Source of the DNA: JAWOJF01 sp046481785 | GTDB lineage: Bacteria > Bacteroidota > Ignavibacteria > Ignavibacteriales > Ignavibacteriaceae | Length of the DNA: 26,925 bases | Assembly: GCA_046481785.1 (NCBI GenBank) | Contig: JAWOJF010000266.1 | Span: 1-26,925, forward strand | Direction: 5' to 3' | Shown: piece by piece, positions 17,576 to 24,963 of the stretch | Layout of the letters: each line of letters begins with the position of its first letter | Position numbering within the stretch: the first letter of the stretch is position 1 | Translations under genes and position numbers: made by a program | The notes under the pieces: model-generated | Database searches by the model: none | The model's input: only the letters and a program-made list of their open reading frames with translations | Told to the model about the DNA's origin: nothing

Positions 17576-17638
17576 TTATAATAAGTTATTATAAGCTCTT
17601 GACAAGGAAAAAGAATATAATTATGTTAGAATAGAAGG
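17576..17638 (+). promoter_or_regulatory. promoter and operator candidate of the AgaS isomerase operon
   Basis: TTGACA at 17599-17604 and TATGTT at 17622-17627 (17-bp spacing) are the likely -35 and -10. A perfect 19-bp palindrome, TTATAATAAGTTATTATAA, occupies 17576-17594, four bases upstream of the -35. The block 17598-17638 repeats the block before the aldolase gene (34 of 41 identical). DeoR-family regulators bind dyads or repeated half sites near promoters, so this is the best operator candidate for the neighbouring regulator. Confidence 0.65.
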
Positions 17639-17661
17639 AAATACAAGCAAAGGGAAGCAGA

Positions 17662-18843
17662 TTGAAATCGTCATATTTTAGCATTTCAGATGAAGAACTT
17701 ATACAAAAAGGAGCAATCCTTACAGCAAAAGAAATTACTAATCAGCCCGAATTATGGCTGAAAGTCTATAAAGTTGTATTGGAGAATTATAAAGGTTTAA
17801 AATCTTTTTTTGAAAAAGTTCATAATGGTAATAACGGTGAGGAACTTGAAATAATTTTAAGCGGGGCAGGTTCATCGGCATATATTGGAGATGTTTTAGA
17901 AGGTGTCTTTAGGAAATATTCAGCCACAAAAACAATTGCTGTAGCAACAACTGAATTGGTTACTCATCCAGACTACTTTTTCCAGAAAAATAAAAAAACT
18001 CTTCTCATCTCTTTCGCCCGTTCAGGCAATAGTCCCGAAAGTGTTAAGACAGTTGCATTGGCAAATAAGCTTTGCAGTAAAATTTATCATATAGTAATAA
18101 CATGCAATTCTGAAGGTGAACTGGCAAGAAGTGTATCAGGTGACAATTCATTTGTATTGCTTATGCCCCCTGAAGCCGATGACAAAAGTCTTGTAATGAG
18201 CGGCAGTTTTACATCAATGCTGCTAAGCGGCCTGCTATTAGCAAGGCTTAATGAATTAGAGAACCTGGAGCCTCAGATCAGACTTCTTGCAGAATATGGT
18301 AAAAAAATAATTAAAGAAAATATTTCCGAACTAAAAATAATAAGCGACCTGGATTTTAAACGCGCTGTTTTTTTAGGTTCAGGAATATTTAAAGGCATTG
18401 CTGAGGAATCAGCTTTAAAACTCCAGGAGCTAACCGACGGGAAAATTATTTGTAAGCACGATTCTTTTTTAGGATTCCGTCATGGACCAAAAGCACTTAT
18501 TAATGCAGATACTCTTATAGTCTATTTGTTTTCAAATAATACATATGTTATGCAGTATGAAAAAGATCTTGTAAAAGCAGTTGACAACGGCCGTAAGGCT
18601 CTTTGCTCTATAGGCGTTATGGAAATGCCTGTTAATGAGATGAAACTTGATCTGAAAATAAAAATGATCTGCGGTAGCGTTAAACTTGAGGAGACCTTTT
18701 TATCAATAGTATCAGTGCTGCCAGCCCAAATACTTGGTTTCTTAAAATCTATGAACTTAGGGCTTAAGCCTGATACACCTTCTGAGAGCGGAATGATAAC
18801 AAGGGTAGTACAGGGTGTTAAAATTTATCCTTTTGAAGAGTAA
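17662..18843 (+). CDS. agaS: AgaS-type galactosamine-6-phosphate deaminase/isomerase (two SIS domains)
   Basis: 393 residues, close to AgaS of enterobacteria, cytoplasmic. AgaS converts D-galactosamine-6-phosphate to D-tagatose-6-phosphate plus ammonia; older annotation calls it ketose/aldose isomerase. Two SIS domains are visible. The first has SGAGSSAYIGD from residue 67 and SFARSGNSPES from 117. The second has LGSGIFKGIAEESALKLQEL and the conserved HDSFLGFRHGPKALI. The tail RVVQGVKIYPFEE is the family's C-terminal signature. The start is TTG at 17662, preceded by AGGGAAG; no in-frame ATG nearby fits better. It opens a four-gene operon, with the next gene starting four bases after its stop. 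Absence of a GalNAc-6-P deacetylase here leaves the source of its substrate open. A related phosphosugar isomerase specificity cannot be ruled out. Confidence 0.85.
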   Translation: MKSSYFSISDEELIQKGAILTAKEITNQPELWLKVYKVVLENYKGLKSFFEKVHNGNNGEELEIILSGAGSSAYIGDVLEGVFRKYSATKTIAVATTELVTHPDYFFQKNKKTLLISFARSGNSPESVKTVALANKLCSKIYHIVITCNSEGELARSVSGDNSFVLLMPPEADDKSLVMSGSFTSMLLSGLLLARLNELENLEPQIRLLAEYGKKIIKENISELKIISDLDFKRAVFLGSGIFKGIAEESALKLQELTDGKIICKHDSFLGFRHGPKALINADTLIVYLFSNNTYVMQYEKDLVKAVDNGRKALCSIGVMEMPVNEMKLDLKIKMICGSVKLEETFLSIVSVLPAQILGFLKSMNLGLKPDTPSESGMITRVVQGVKIYPFEE

Positions 18844-18847
18844 TAAT

Positions 18848-20152
18848 TTGTCTGAATTAATTTTAAATACTATTAAAGAACACAAATCAGGAAAACCTGC
18901 AGGCATTTATTCGGTTTGTTCTGCCAACAGGTTTGTACTTGAAGCGAGTATGCTGCATGCAAAAGAATACGACAATTACCTGTTGATTGAAGCAACTTCA
19001 AACCAGGTTGATCAATTCGGCGGTTATACCGGTTTAACTCCTTCTATGTTCAGAGATATGATAAAGGAGACTGCAGAAACTGTTGGATATCCGTTTAATA
19101 AAATTGTTCTTGGGGGTGATCATCTGGGCCCGAACGTATGGCAGGATGAAGACAGTGATATAGCCATGAATAAAGCCGAAGAACAGATTCGTGAATATGT
19201 TAAGGCCGGATTCACAAAAATTCATCTTGATACCAGCATGGCTTGCCGGGACGATAGGGTAAATGAAGAGACACACATGCTTGATCCTGAAATTATTACG
19301 GAAAGAGCGGCACGGCTGTGCAGGGCCGCCGAAGATGTGGCGGATAAAAACAACAAACCTGTGTACATAATCGGTACTGACGTTCCCATACCAGGCGGTT
19401 CTCTTGAAAAACCTGAGAATATAAGAATTACAAAAAAGGAAGAAGTTGAAGAAACAATTTCTTTAACCAAAAAGGCCTACAGCCTGCTGGGTTTAGATGA
19501 TGCCTGGAAAAGAACTATTGCAGTAGTGGTACAGCCGGGTGTTGAGTTCTCAGATTCATCGGTGGTTGGTTATGACAGGAAAAAGGCAAACGAATTAATT
19601 TCTAAAATTAAAGACTATGATAATTTTGTTTATGAAGCTCACTCAACTGATTTTCAGACCAAACAAGCTTTGAGGGAAATGGTCGTAGATCATTTCTGTA
19701 TTCTGAAAGTGGGACCATGGTTAACTTTTGCCCTAAGAGAAGCTGTCTTTGCCCTCTCTGAAATTGAAGAGGAAATATTAACATTAAAGAAAAATATTTC
19801 AATTTCGAATATTCGGAATACTCTAGAGAGTCAGATGCTGATGAATCCTAAATACTGGAAAAAACATTATGAAGGAACTGCCGGCGAAACAGCTTTTTCA
19901 AGAAAATACAGTTACAGCGACAGGATAAGGTATTACTGGACAAATAATGATGTTCAAAATTCACTTATAAAATTGTTAAATAACCTTACGCAAAACATCA
20001 TTCCGTTAAGTCTCTTAAGCCAATTTTTGCCGGATGAGTATGAAGCAATTATGGAGGGCAGAATATCTGTTAATCCTGCAGATTTAATTCATCATAAGAT
20101 ACAACATGTATTAAACAAGTATAGCTATGCTGTAAACGGAGGCAGAGAATGA
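18848..20152 (+). CDS. tagatose-bisphosphate aldolase non-catalytic subunit (KbaZ/GatZ/AgaZ-like)
   Basis: About 434 residues in the length range of the family, cytoplasmic. KbaZ/GatZ binds and stabilises the class II aldolase KbaY/GatY and is needed for full activity in enterobacteria. The N-terminus SELILNTIKEHKSGKPAGIYSVCSAN matches the family opening. Other conserved stretches are GGDHLGPNVWQ, KIHLDTSMAC, YIIGTDVPIPGG, VVQPGVEF, YEAHSTDFQT and LKVGPWLTFALREA. I chose TTG 18848, four bases after the AgaS stop with GAAGAG seven bases upstream. A longer frame opens with GTG at 18815, but this would overlap agaS and add residues outside the family. The partner aldolase is encoded 2.2 kb upstream in a separate unit. 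The 3' end overlaps the next gene by four bases (ATGA), which suggests translational coupling. Confidence 0.87.
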   Translation: MSELILNTIKEHKSGKPAGIYSVCSANRFVLEASMLHAKEYDNYLLIEATSNQVDQFGGYTGLTPSMFRDMIKETAETVGYPFNKIVLGGDHLGPNVWQDEDSDIAMNKAEEQIREYVKAGFTKIHLDTSMACRDDRVNEETHMLDPEIITERAARLCRAAEDVADKNNKPVYIIGTDVPIPGGSLEKPENIRITKKEEVEETISLTKKAYSLLGLDDAWKRTIAVVVQPGVEFSDSSVVGYDRKKANELISKIKDYDNFVYEAHSTDFQTKQALREMVVDHFCILKVGPWLTFALREAVFALSEIEEEILTLKKNISISNIRNTLESQMLMNPKYWKKHYEGTAGETAFSRKYSYSDRIRYYWTNNDVQNSLIKLLNNLTQNIIPLSLLSQFLPDEYEAIMEGRISVNPADLIHHKIQHVLNKYSYAVNGGRE

Positions 20153-21063
20153 AAGTACGTCCCTGGTTGTTTTTTGCTATTATTACAACAGTGTTTTGGG
20201 GAATTTGGGGAGCATTAATTGAGATACCTGAAAAAGCAGGTTTCCCTGCTACACTTGGGTATACTGTTTGGGCTTTTACTATGATACCCCCCGCTTTAGT
20301 TGCATTAAAGATCATTAAATGGAAACTGGATTACGATAAACGTGCGATAATACTTGGGATGTTAATAGGATTAACTGGTGCCGGGGGACAGGTAGTGCTT
20401 TTCCAGGCATTAAGACTTGGTCCCGCTTATCTTGTATTCCCATTTATTTCACTTTCTCCTGTTATAACCATACTACTTTCATATATCTTTTTGAAAGAAC
20501 GTGCTTCAAAAAAAGGATGGGCTGGAATTATAGTGGCTCTGATCGCAATTCCGTTGCTTTCTTACCAAAGTGCAAATGGTTCTGCAGATTCAGGCATCCT
20601 TTGGATTATCTTATCATTAATTGTTTTCCTTGCATGGGGGGTGCAGGCATACATTATGAAGTTTGCTAATGAAACAATGAAAGCAGAGAGTATATTCTTT
20701 TATATGATGATTTCAGGAATTCTTCTAATACCATTCGCTTTATTGATGACTGATTTTTCCCAGCCAATCAACTGGGGATTCAAAGGCCCTTATCTTGCGG
20801 CTATAATCCAAATATTAAATGCGGTTGGAGCATTAATGATTGTATACGCCTTCCGCTATGGAAAAGCAATGATTGTAAGTCCCCTTACAAATGCTGTAGC
20901 ACCCGTTATTACAATCATTATTTCTTTATCTATTTATCAGGTATTTCCTCATCCTGTAGTTGCCGGCGGCATGACACTTGCAATAATATCAATATTTTTA
21001 ATGGCCATTGAAGATGAGGAAAAAACTACTGCTGAAGTTTCCGGGAATACAGTAAATAATTAA
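20149..21063 (+). CDS. DMT superfamily transporter (EamA-type), probable sugar or metabolite permease
   Basis: 304 residues with about ten hydrophobic segments arranged as two EamA repeats. The first repeat runs from FFAIITTVFWGIWGALIE to LSPVITILLSYIFLKERASKKGWAGI, whose end is the conserved DMT loop. The second runs from GILWIILSLIVFLAWG to VSPLTNAVAPVITIIISL. It is an inner-membrane protein. The family carries many small metabolites, and the substrate cannot be read from sequence. Sitting between the KbaZ-like and kinase genes with a 4-bp ATGA overlap upstream, it is probably the uptake system for the sugar that feeds this pathway, taking the role a PTS has in enterobacterial aga/gat loci. 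Export of a product is the main alternative. The tail after about 292 is acidic and cytoplasmic. Confidence 0.85.
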   Translation: MKVRPWLFFAIITTVFWGIWGALIEIPEKAGFPATLGYTVWAFTMIPPALVALKIIKWKLDYDKRAIILGMLIGLTGAGGQVVLFQALRLGPAYLVFPFISLSPVITILLSYIFLKERASKKGWAGIIVALIAIPLLSYQSANGSADSGILWIILSLIVFLAWGVQAYIMKFANETMKAESIFFYMMISGILLIPFALLMTDFSQPINWGFKGPYLAAIIQILNAVGALMIVYAFRYGKAMIVSPLTNAVAPVITIIISLSIYQVFPHPVVAGGMTLAIISIFLMAIEDEEKTTAEVSGNTVNN

Positions 21064-21112
21064 TAATCATTAAACAGGTTTTAAGTATTTGAATAATTTT
21101 TACCAGGGTAAA

Positions 21113-22063
21113 ATGAACAAAAAGGAATTTGACGTACTTGTTGTTGGCGAACTGAACGTTGACCTGATTCTTAATAACCTTGAATCTTTTCCCGAAACAG
21201 GAAAAGAAAAATTAGCCGGCCAAATGACTCTGACTCTCGGAAGCTCATCAGCAATATTTGCATGCAATTTAAGTGCGCTTGGTGCAAAGGTTGCCTTCCT
21301 GGGTAAGGTAGGAACTGATTCATTTGGTGATATGGTTATTGATGAACTTAAAAACAAGGGTGTTGATGTAAGCATGATAATCCGGGATAAAGAATTAAAA
21401 ACCGGTGCAAGCATTATTCTTAATTTTAATGAAGACCGCGCTATGATTACCCATCCGGGAGCAATGAACGAACTGTCTTTTAAAGATATATCCTCAGATA
21501 AATTAAACAGGGCTAAACACCTGCATTTTTCGTCTTTCTATTTACAACCGGGATTAAAAGATAATGCAGGTGATATGTTTAAACTTGCCAAAGAAAATGG
21601 ATTAACTACCTCTTTCGATATGCAATGGGATCCGGCAGAAAAATGGGATATGGATTATAAAAAAATTCTTCCGCACGTGGATGTTTTTTTACCTAACGAA
21701 CAGGAAATACTTTTTTTAACCAAACAGACTGATTTAAATAAAGCACTTGAACAATTATCGGGCTTTGCTAATAACATAATTGTAAAACTGGGCAGTAAAG
21801 GTTCGCTTTCATGGGATACAAAAAAAACGCATTTGTTAAATGCATTTCTTAACACAGATGTTGTTGATGCTATTGGAGCCGGGGATAGTTTTAACGCCGG
21901 CTTTATATTCAAATATTTGCAGAACAGAGACATTGAAGAATGCCAGGTATTCGGCAACTTACTTGGTGCGCTCAACACAACTGCTTCGGGCGGGACAGGT
22001 GCATTTATGAATTATGAGCAAATCATTAACACAGCCAAAGAAAAATTCAGATTTAAAGATTAA
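21113..22063 (+). CDS. PfkB-family carbohydrate kinase (candidate tagatose-6-phosphate or sugar kinase)
   Basis: 316 residues from ATG 21113, cytoplasmic. A TTG 24 bases upstream is in frame, but the ATG gives the normal family N-terminus FDVLVVGELNVDLIL and has AGGG just before it. The second region, SSAIFACNLSALGAKVAFLGKVGTDSFG, is the PfkB signature 1 area. VDAIGAGDSFNAGFIF contains signature 2, with the catalytic base D258 after the GAG anion hole. PfkB members phosphorylate sugars, sugar phosphates or nucleosides with ATP. In this operon the missing step between AgaS product and aldolase is tagatose-6-phosphate to tagatose-1,6-bisphosphate, so tagatose-6-phosphate kinase is the best contextual guess. 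Phosphorylation of the incoming free sugar is the alternative, since a DMT transporter would deliver it unphosphorylated. It is the last gene of the operon. Confidence 0.85.
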   Translation: MNKKEFDVLVVGELNVDLILNNLESFPETGKEKLAGQMTLTLGSSSAIFACNLSALGAKVAFLGKVGTDSFGDMVIDELKNKGVDVSMIIRDKELKTGASIILNFNEDRAMITHPGAMNELSFKDISSDKLNRAKHLHFSSFYLQPGLKDNAGDMFKLAKENGLTTSFDMQWDPAEKWDMDYKKILPHVDVFLPNEQEILFLTKQTDLNKALEQLSGFANNIIVKLGSKGSLSWDTKKTHLLNAFLNTDVVDAIGAGDSFNAGFIFKYLQNRDIEECQVFGNLLGALNTTASGGTGAFMNYEQIINTAKEKFRFKD

Positions 22064-22257
22064 CTATTCAGGTTATATCCAGGTTACCGGTAATTAATAT
22101 TATATCTCAATTACTTAAGAAATAATTGGCATTCATATTATCAGAGATAAGATAATAATTCACATTTAAAGAATCATTTTCAAAACTGATCCTGAAAAGG
22201 GTTTTATATCAATAGTAGTATAAGTTTAATTATTAATAATAGTATCAGGAGGATACA
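22064..22257. other. intergenic region before the second TonB receptor gene
   Basis: 194 bp without a gene. It holds the 10-bp palindrome TTACCGGTAA (22084-22093) and an AT-rich hairpin with arms TATTATC (22136-22142) and GATAATA (22151-22157). TTGGCA at 22126-22131 with TAAGAT at 22148-22153 could be a weak promoter for the receptor gene. I see no clear terminator for the upstream operon. Confidence 0.4.
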
Positions 22258-24900
22258 ATGAGGGAAAAATGGAAAAGATTTCAACCGCATTTCATATTGT
22301 TATCTCTTCTATCCGTCTTTTTTCTGCAAAATTCGATACAAGCTGGTATAACGGGAAAAATTGCCGGTAAGGTAACTGACGCAAATACCGGGGAGGCCCT
22401 TATAGGGGTTAATATTATTATTCTCGAATCAACAACCGGAGCCGCTACAGATGTTGATGGAGATTATTTTATTATTAATGTTCAGCCGGGAGTTTACCGG
22501 TTGAAGGCCTCAATGATAGGTTATTCTGAGAAGACTATAACTAATGTTGAAGTAAATTCTGACAGAACAACCGTCCTTGATATTGAACTGGTTATAGATT
22601 CCATTTCTACAGAAGAAATTATAGTTGTTGCACAAAAACCAATTATAAGGAAGGATTTAACTGCCAGCATTGTTGAGGTAGGCGCAAAAGAAATTGAAGT
22701 GATGACACACTTAAGCGTGCAGACTATGCTGAAACAGCAGCGCGGTATTATTATCTCTCAGAATCAGTTGGGAAAAGCAGGAAACTTTTATTTTAACACC
22801 CCCACTGATGGACTGCATATCAGAGGTGGAAGAGAGAACGAAACATCTTTTACACTGGATGGAATGGTTGTTACCGACCCTGTTTGGGGCGGTTCGGAAT
22901 TTATACAAAATTCTTCCGGTGACTTTATTGATGAGTTAAGTACGCTGGCTGGTACTTTTAATGCTGAATATGGCAATGCAATGTCAGGAGTTGTTAATGT
23001 TATTACTAAAGATGGATCAACTGAAGGTTACCATGGAACAATTAACCTTTATACAGACCAATTTGGTATTGATGAATATGATCAGAAAACTTTAGAAGGA
23101 GTTTTTAGTTTAGGAGGCCCGGTACCAGCAGTAAGTAATTTAACTTTTTTAGTTTATGGTGAAAGAAAAGTGGGGGACGGTTATTTATACGGCTACAGGT
23201 ATCCAAACTGGTCAGACTCGAAAGGGCTTGACGTAGATCCTGTTACAAAACTTCCGGCAGGGAGTGGCGAAAAAGTTTCTATGGATAAAACTCAGTATGC
23301 TAATGCATCTGCAAAGTTGAAGTGGGTACCCTCACCAACTTTTATTATAACCGGCTTTTTAGGGTATTCAGAATTAAAAAAAGACTACTATGACCATTCA
23401 TTTAAGTATTACCAGGCCGGAATGCCTCATCACGAATCTGAAGATATATTAGCTAATTTAAGTTTAACCCATTCTTTAAGTTCAAGTACTTATTATACCT
23501 TAACATACGGAAGGCAGACCCGTGACCGCTTTTTAGGGTCTTACAGAGAATTAGCAAAATATGATGCCAATACAGAAAACTCAGATGCCAATAGTTTTTC
23601 ATACTCTGGTGAAAACTGGCAGCACCAAACAGAAGAATCCAATACAAATAGTATATACGCGGTTCTTGTAAGTCAGGTAGACAAAGGAAACCTGGTAAAA
23701 GTTGGCGGACATTTTCGCGGGATAAATGTTAAGTTCCAGGATTTTAATCCTGGCGGAGCACCATATGATTATTATCAGAATTATGATTATAAGCCGACAG
23801 AAATAGCTGCCTTCATCCAGGATAAAATGGAATTTTCTGAATTGGGTTTAATTATTAACCTGGGTGTAAGGTTTGATTCATGGGATGTAGATGCTCCTTA
23901 TCTAACAGATATGATTAATCTTAATGACCTGAAGCTTGCCGATGCAGAAACTAAAACTGCTTTTTCACCAAGGTTTGGGATTTCTTACCCCGTTTCTGAT
24001 GTAGCTGCATTCCATTTTGCTTATGGACATTTTTACCAAATGCCTGCTTATAATATCGTTTACCAGGGCCACCGATATCTTACTGATCCGGATGATTCTC
24101 AGTGGAATATTTATCCTGACAGGAGAGGGCAGTATTATCGCCCAATTACTGAAGAGTGGCATTTTTTCCAGCCGAATTCAAACATGGAGCCTGAAAAAAC
24201 TGTTGCATATGAGGCAGGTGTTCAGATTAAATTATCTGATGATATTTCCCTTGATATGAGTGCCTTTTACAGAGATATGAGCAATCTGGTTGGCCAAAGA
24301 TTTTCCAGTGAAGCAAACAATGGTAACGGAATGGTAATTGCCGATAACTTTGACTATGGCAACTCAAAAGGTATTGAATTTTCATTAAACAAAAGATTTA
24401 AAAATTATTTTGGACTTAATCTAAACTATACCTTTACCAATTCTCAAATAACAAGCTCAACACCATGGGCAAAATTACAAATTGATAATCCAACTTATAA
24501 AACATATACCTCTGATTGGGATCAGCCGCACACAATAAATTTTGATCTGTATATCAGCCTTCCCGGCAGGTGGGATTTTACATTTGCCGGCCATTACAGT
24601 ACCGGGCTCCCTTATACTATATCAGGTGCTGAGCCCAATACTGAAAGATCCCCGGATTTTTCGCAATTCGATTTAAGGGTAGCAAAAACATTTGAAGTTT
24701 TGGGAATAAGACCTCAAATCTATCTGAACATTTTAAATTTATTTGACAGGAAAAATATTTATTCAGTTTATCCGTCAAGCGGGCAGCCGAATCTGCCTTT
24801 AAATGTTGCAAGAACTCCGTTAAATCTTTCCAGATATGATGATCCAAGTAACTATGGACCTGGAAGACAGGTATACATTGGTGCATCAATAAGCCTGTAG
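22258..24900 (+). CDS. TonB-dependent outer-membrane receptor with N-terminal carboxypeptidase-regulatory-like domain
   Basis: 880 residues with signal peptide about 1-29 (NSIQAG). Residues about 34-110 are the regulatory-like beta-sandwich (KIAGKVTDANTGEALIGVNI, then ATDVDGDYFIINVQPGVYR). A TonB-box-like EEIIVVAQKP follows at about 121-130. The plug has LHIRGGRENETSFTLDGM and the plug end AEYGNAMSGVVNVITKDG. A beta-barrel completes the protein, with GVRFDSWD, AFHFAYGHFYQMPAY and ILNLFDRKNIYSVYPSSG, and the last strand GRQVYIGASISL. AGGAGG lies six bases before the ATG, the strongest Shine-Dalgarno in the window. It is only distantly similar to the receptor at 5966. Ligand unknown; the preceding operon ends 194 bp away, so a link to the amino-sugar pathway is possible but unproven. 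It is followed closely by a secreted protein gene. Confidence 0.9.
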   Translation: MREKWKRFQPHFILLSLLSVFFLQNSIQAGITGKIAGKVTDANTGEALIGVNIIILESTTGAATDVDGDYFIINVQPGVYRLKASMIGYSEKTITNVEVNSDRTTVLDIELVIDSISTEEIIVVAQKPIIRKDLTASIVEVGAKEIEVMTHLSVQTMLKQQRGIIISQNQLGKAGNFYFNTPTDGLHIRGGRENETSFTLDGMVVTDPVWGGSEFIQNSSGDFIDELSTLAGTFNAEYGNAMSGVVNVITKDGSTEGYHGTINLYTDQFGIDEYDQKTLEGVFSLGGPVPAVSNLTFLVYGERKVGDGYLYGYRYPNWSDSKGLDVDPVTKLPAGSGEKVSMDKTQYANASAKLKWVPSPTFIITGFLGYSELKKDYYDHSFKYYQAGMPHHESEDILANLSLTHSLSSSTYYTLTYGRQTRDRFLGSYRELAKYDANTENSDANSFSYSGENWQHQTEESNTNSIYAVLVSQVDKGNLVKVGGHFRGINVKFQDFNPGGAPYDYYQNYDYKPTEIAAFIQDKMEFSELGLIINLGVRFDSWDVDAPYLTDMINLNDLKLADAETKTAFSPRFGISYPVSDVAAFHFAYGHFYQMPAYNIVYQGHRYLTDPDDSQWNIYPDRRGQYYRPITEEWHFFQPNSNMEPEKTVAYEAGVQIKLSDDISLDMSAFYRDMSNLVGQRFSSEANNGNGMVIADNFDYGNSKGIEFSLNKRFKNYFGLNLNYTFTNSQITSSTPWAKLQIDNPTYKTYTSDWDQPHTINFDLYISLPGRWDFTFAGHYSTGLPYTISGAEPNTERSPDFSQFDLRVAKTFEVLGIRPQIYLNILNLFDRKNIYSVYPSSGQPNLPLNVARTPLNLSRYDDPSNYGPGRQVYIGASISL

Positions 24901-24963
24901 GCTTTTAATATGGCAATAGATTTTAAAATAGAAATTTTATTGAATGATTTGAAGGAAAAAAAT

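Noticed and set aside
21089..21112. Upstream TTG start for the PfkB kinase
   Set aside because: It adds eight residues with no family counterpart; ATG 21113 gives the normal N-terminus and has AGGG before it.
22136..22157. AT-rich hairpin before the second receptor gene as a terminator or operator
   Set aside because: The stem is seven A/T-dominated pairs with no T run after it, so it is not a credible terminator; no second copy supports an operator.
24910..24963. Earlier in-frame ATG for the last gene
   Set aside because: It would place 18 polar residues before the signal peptide and lacks a Shine-Dalgarno; ATG 24964 has AAGGA upstream.
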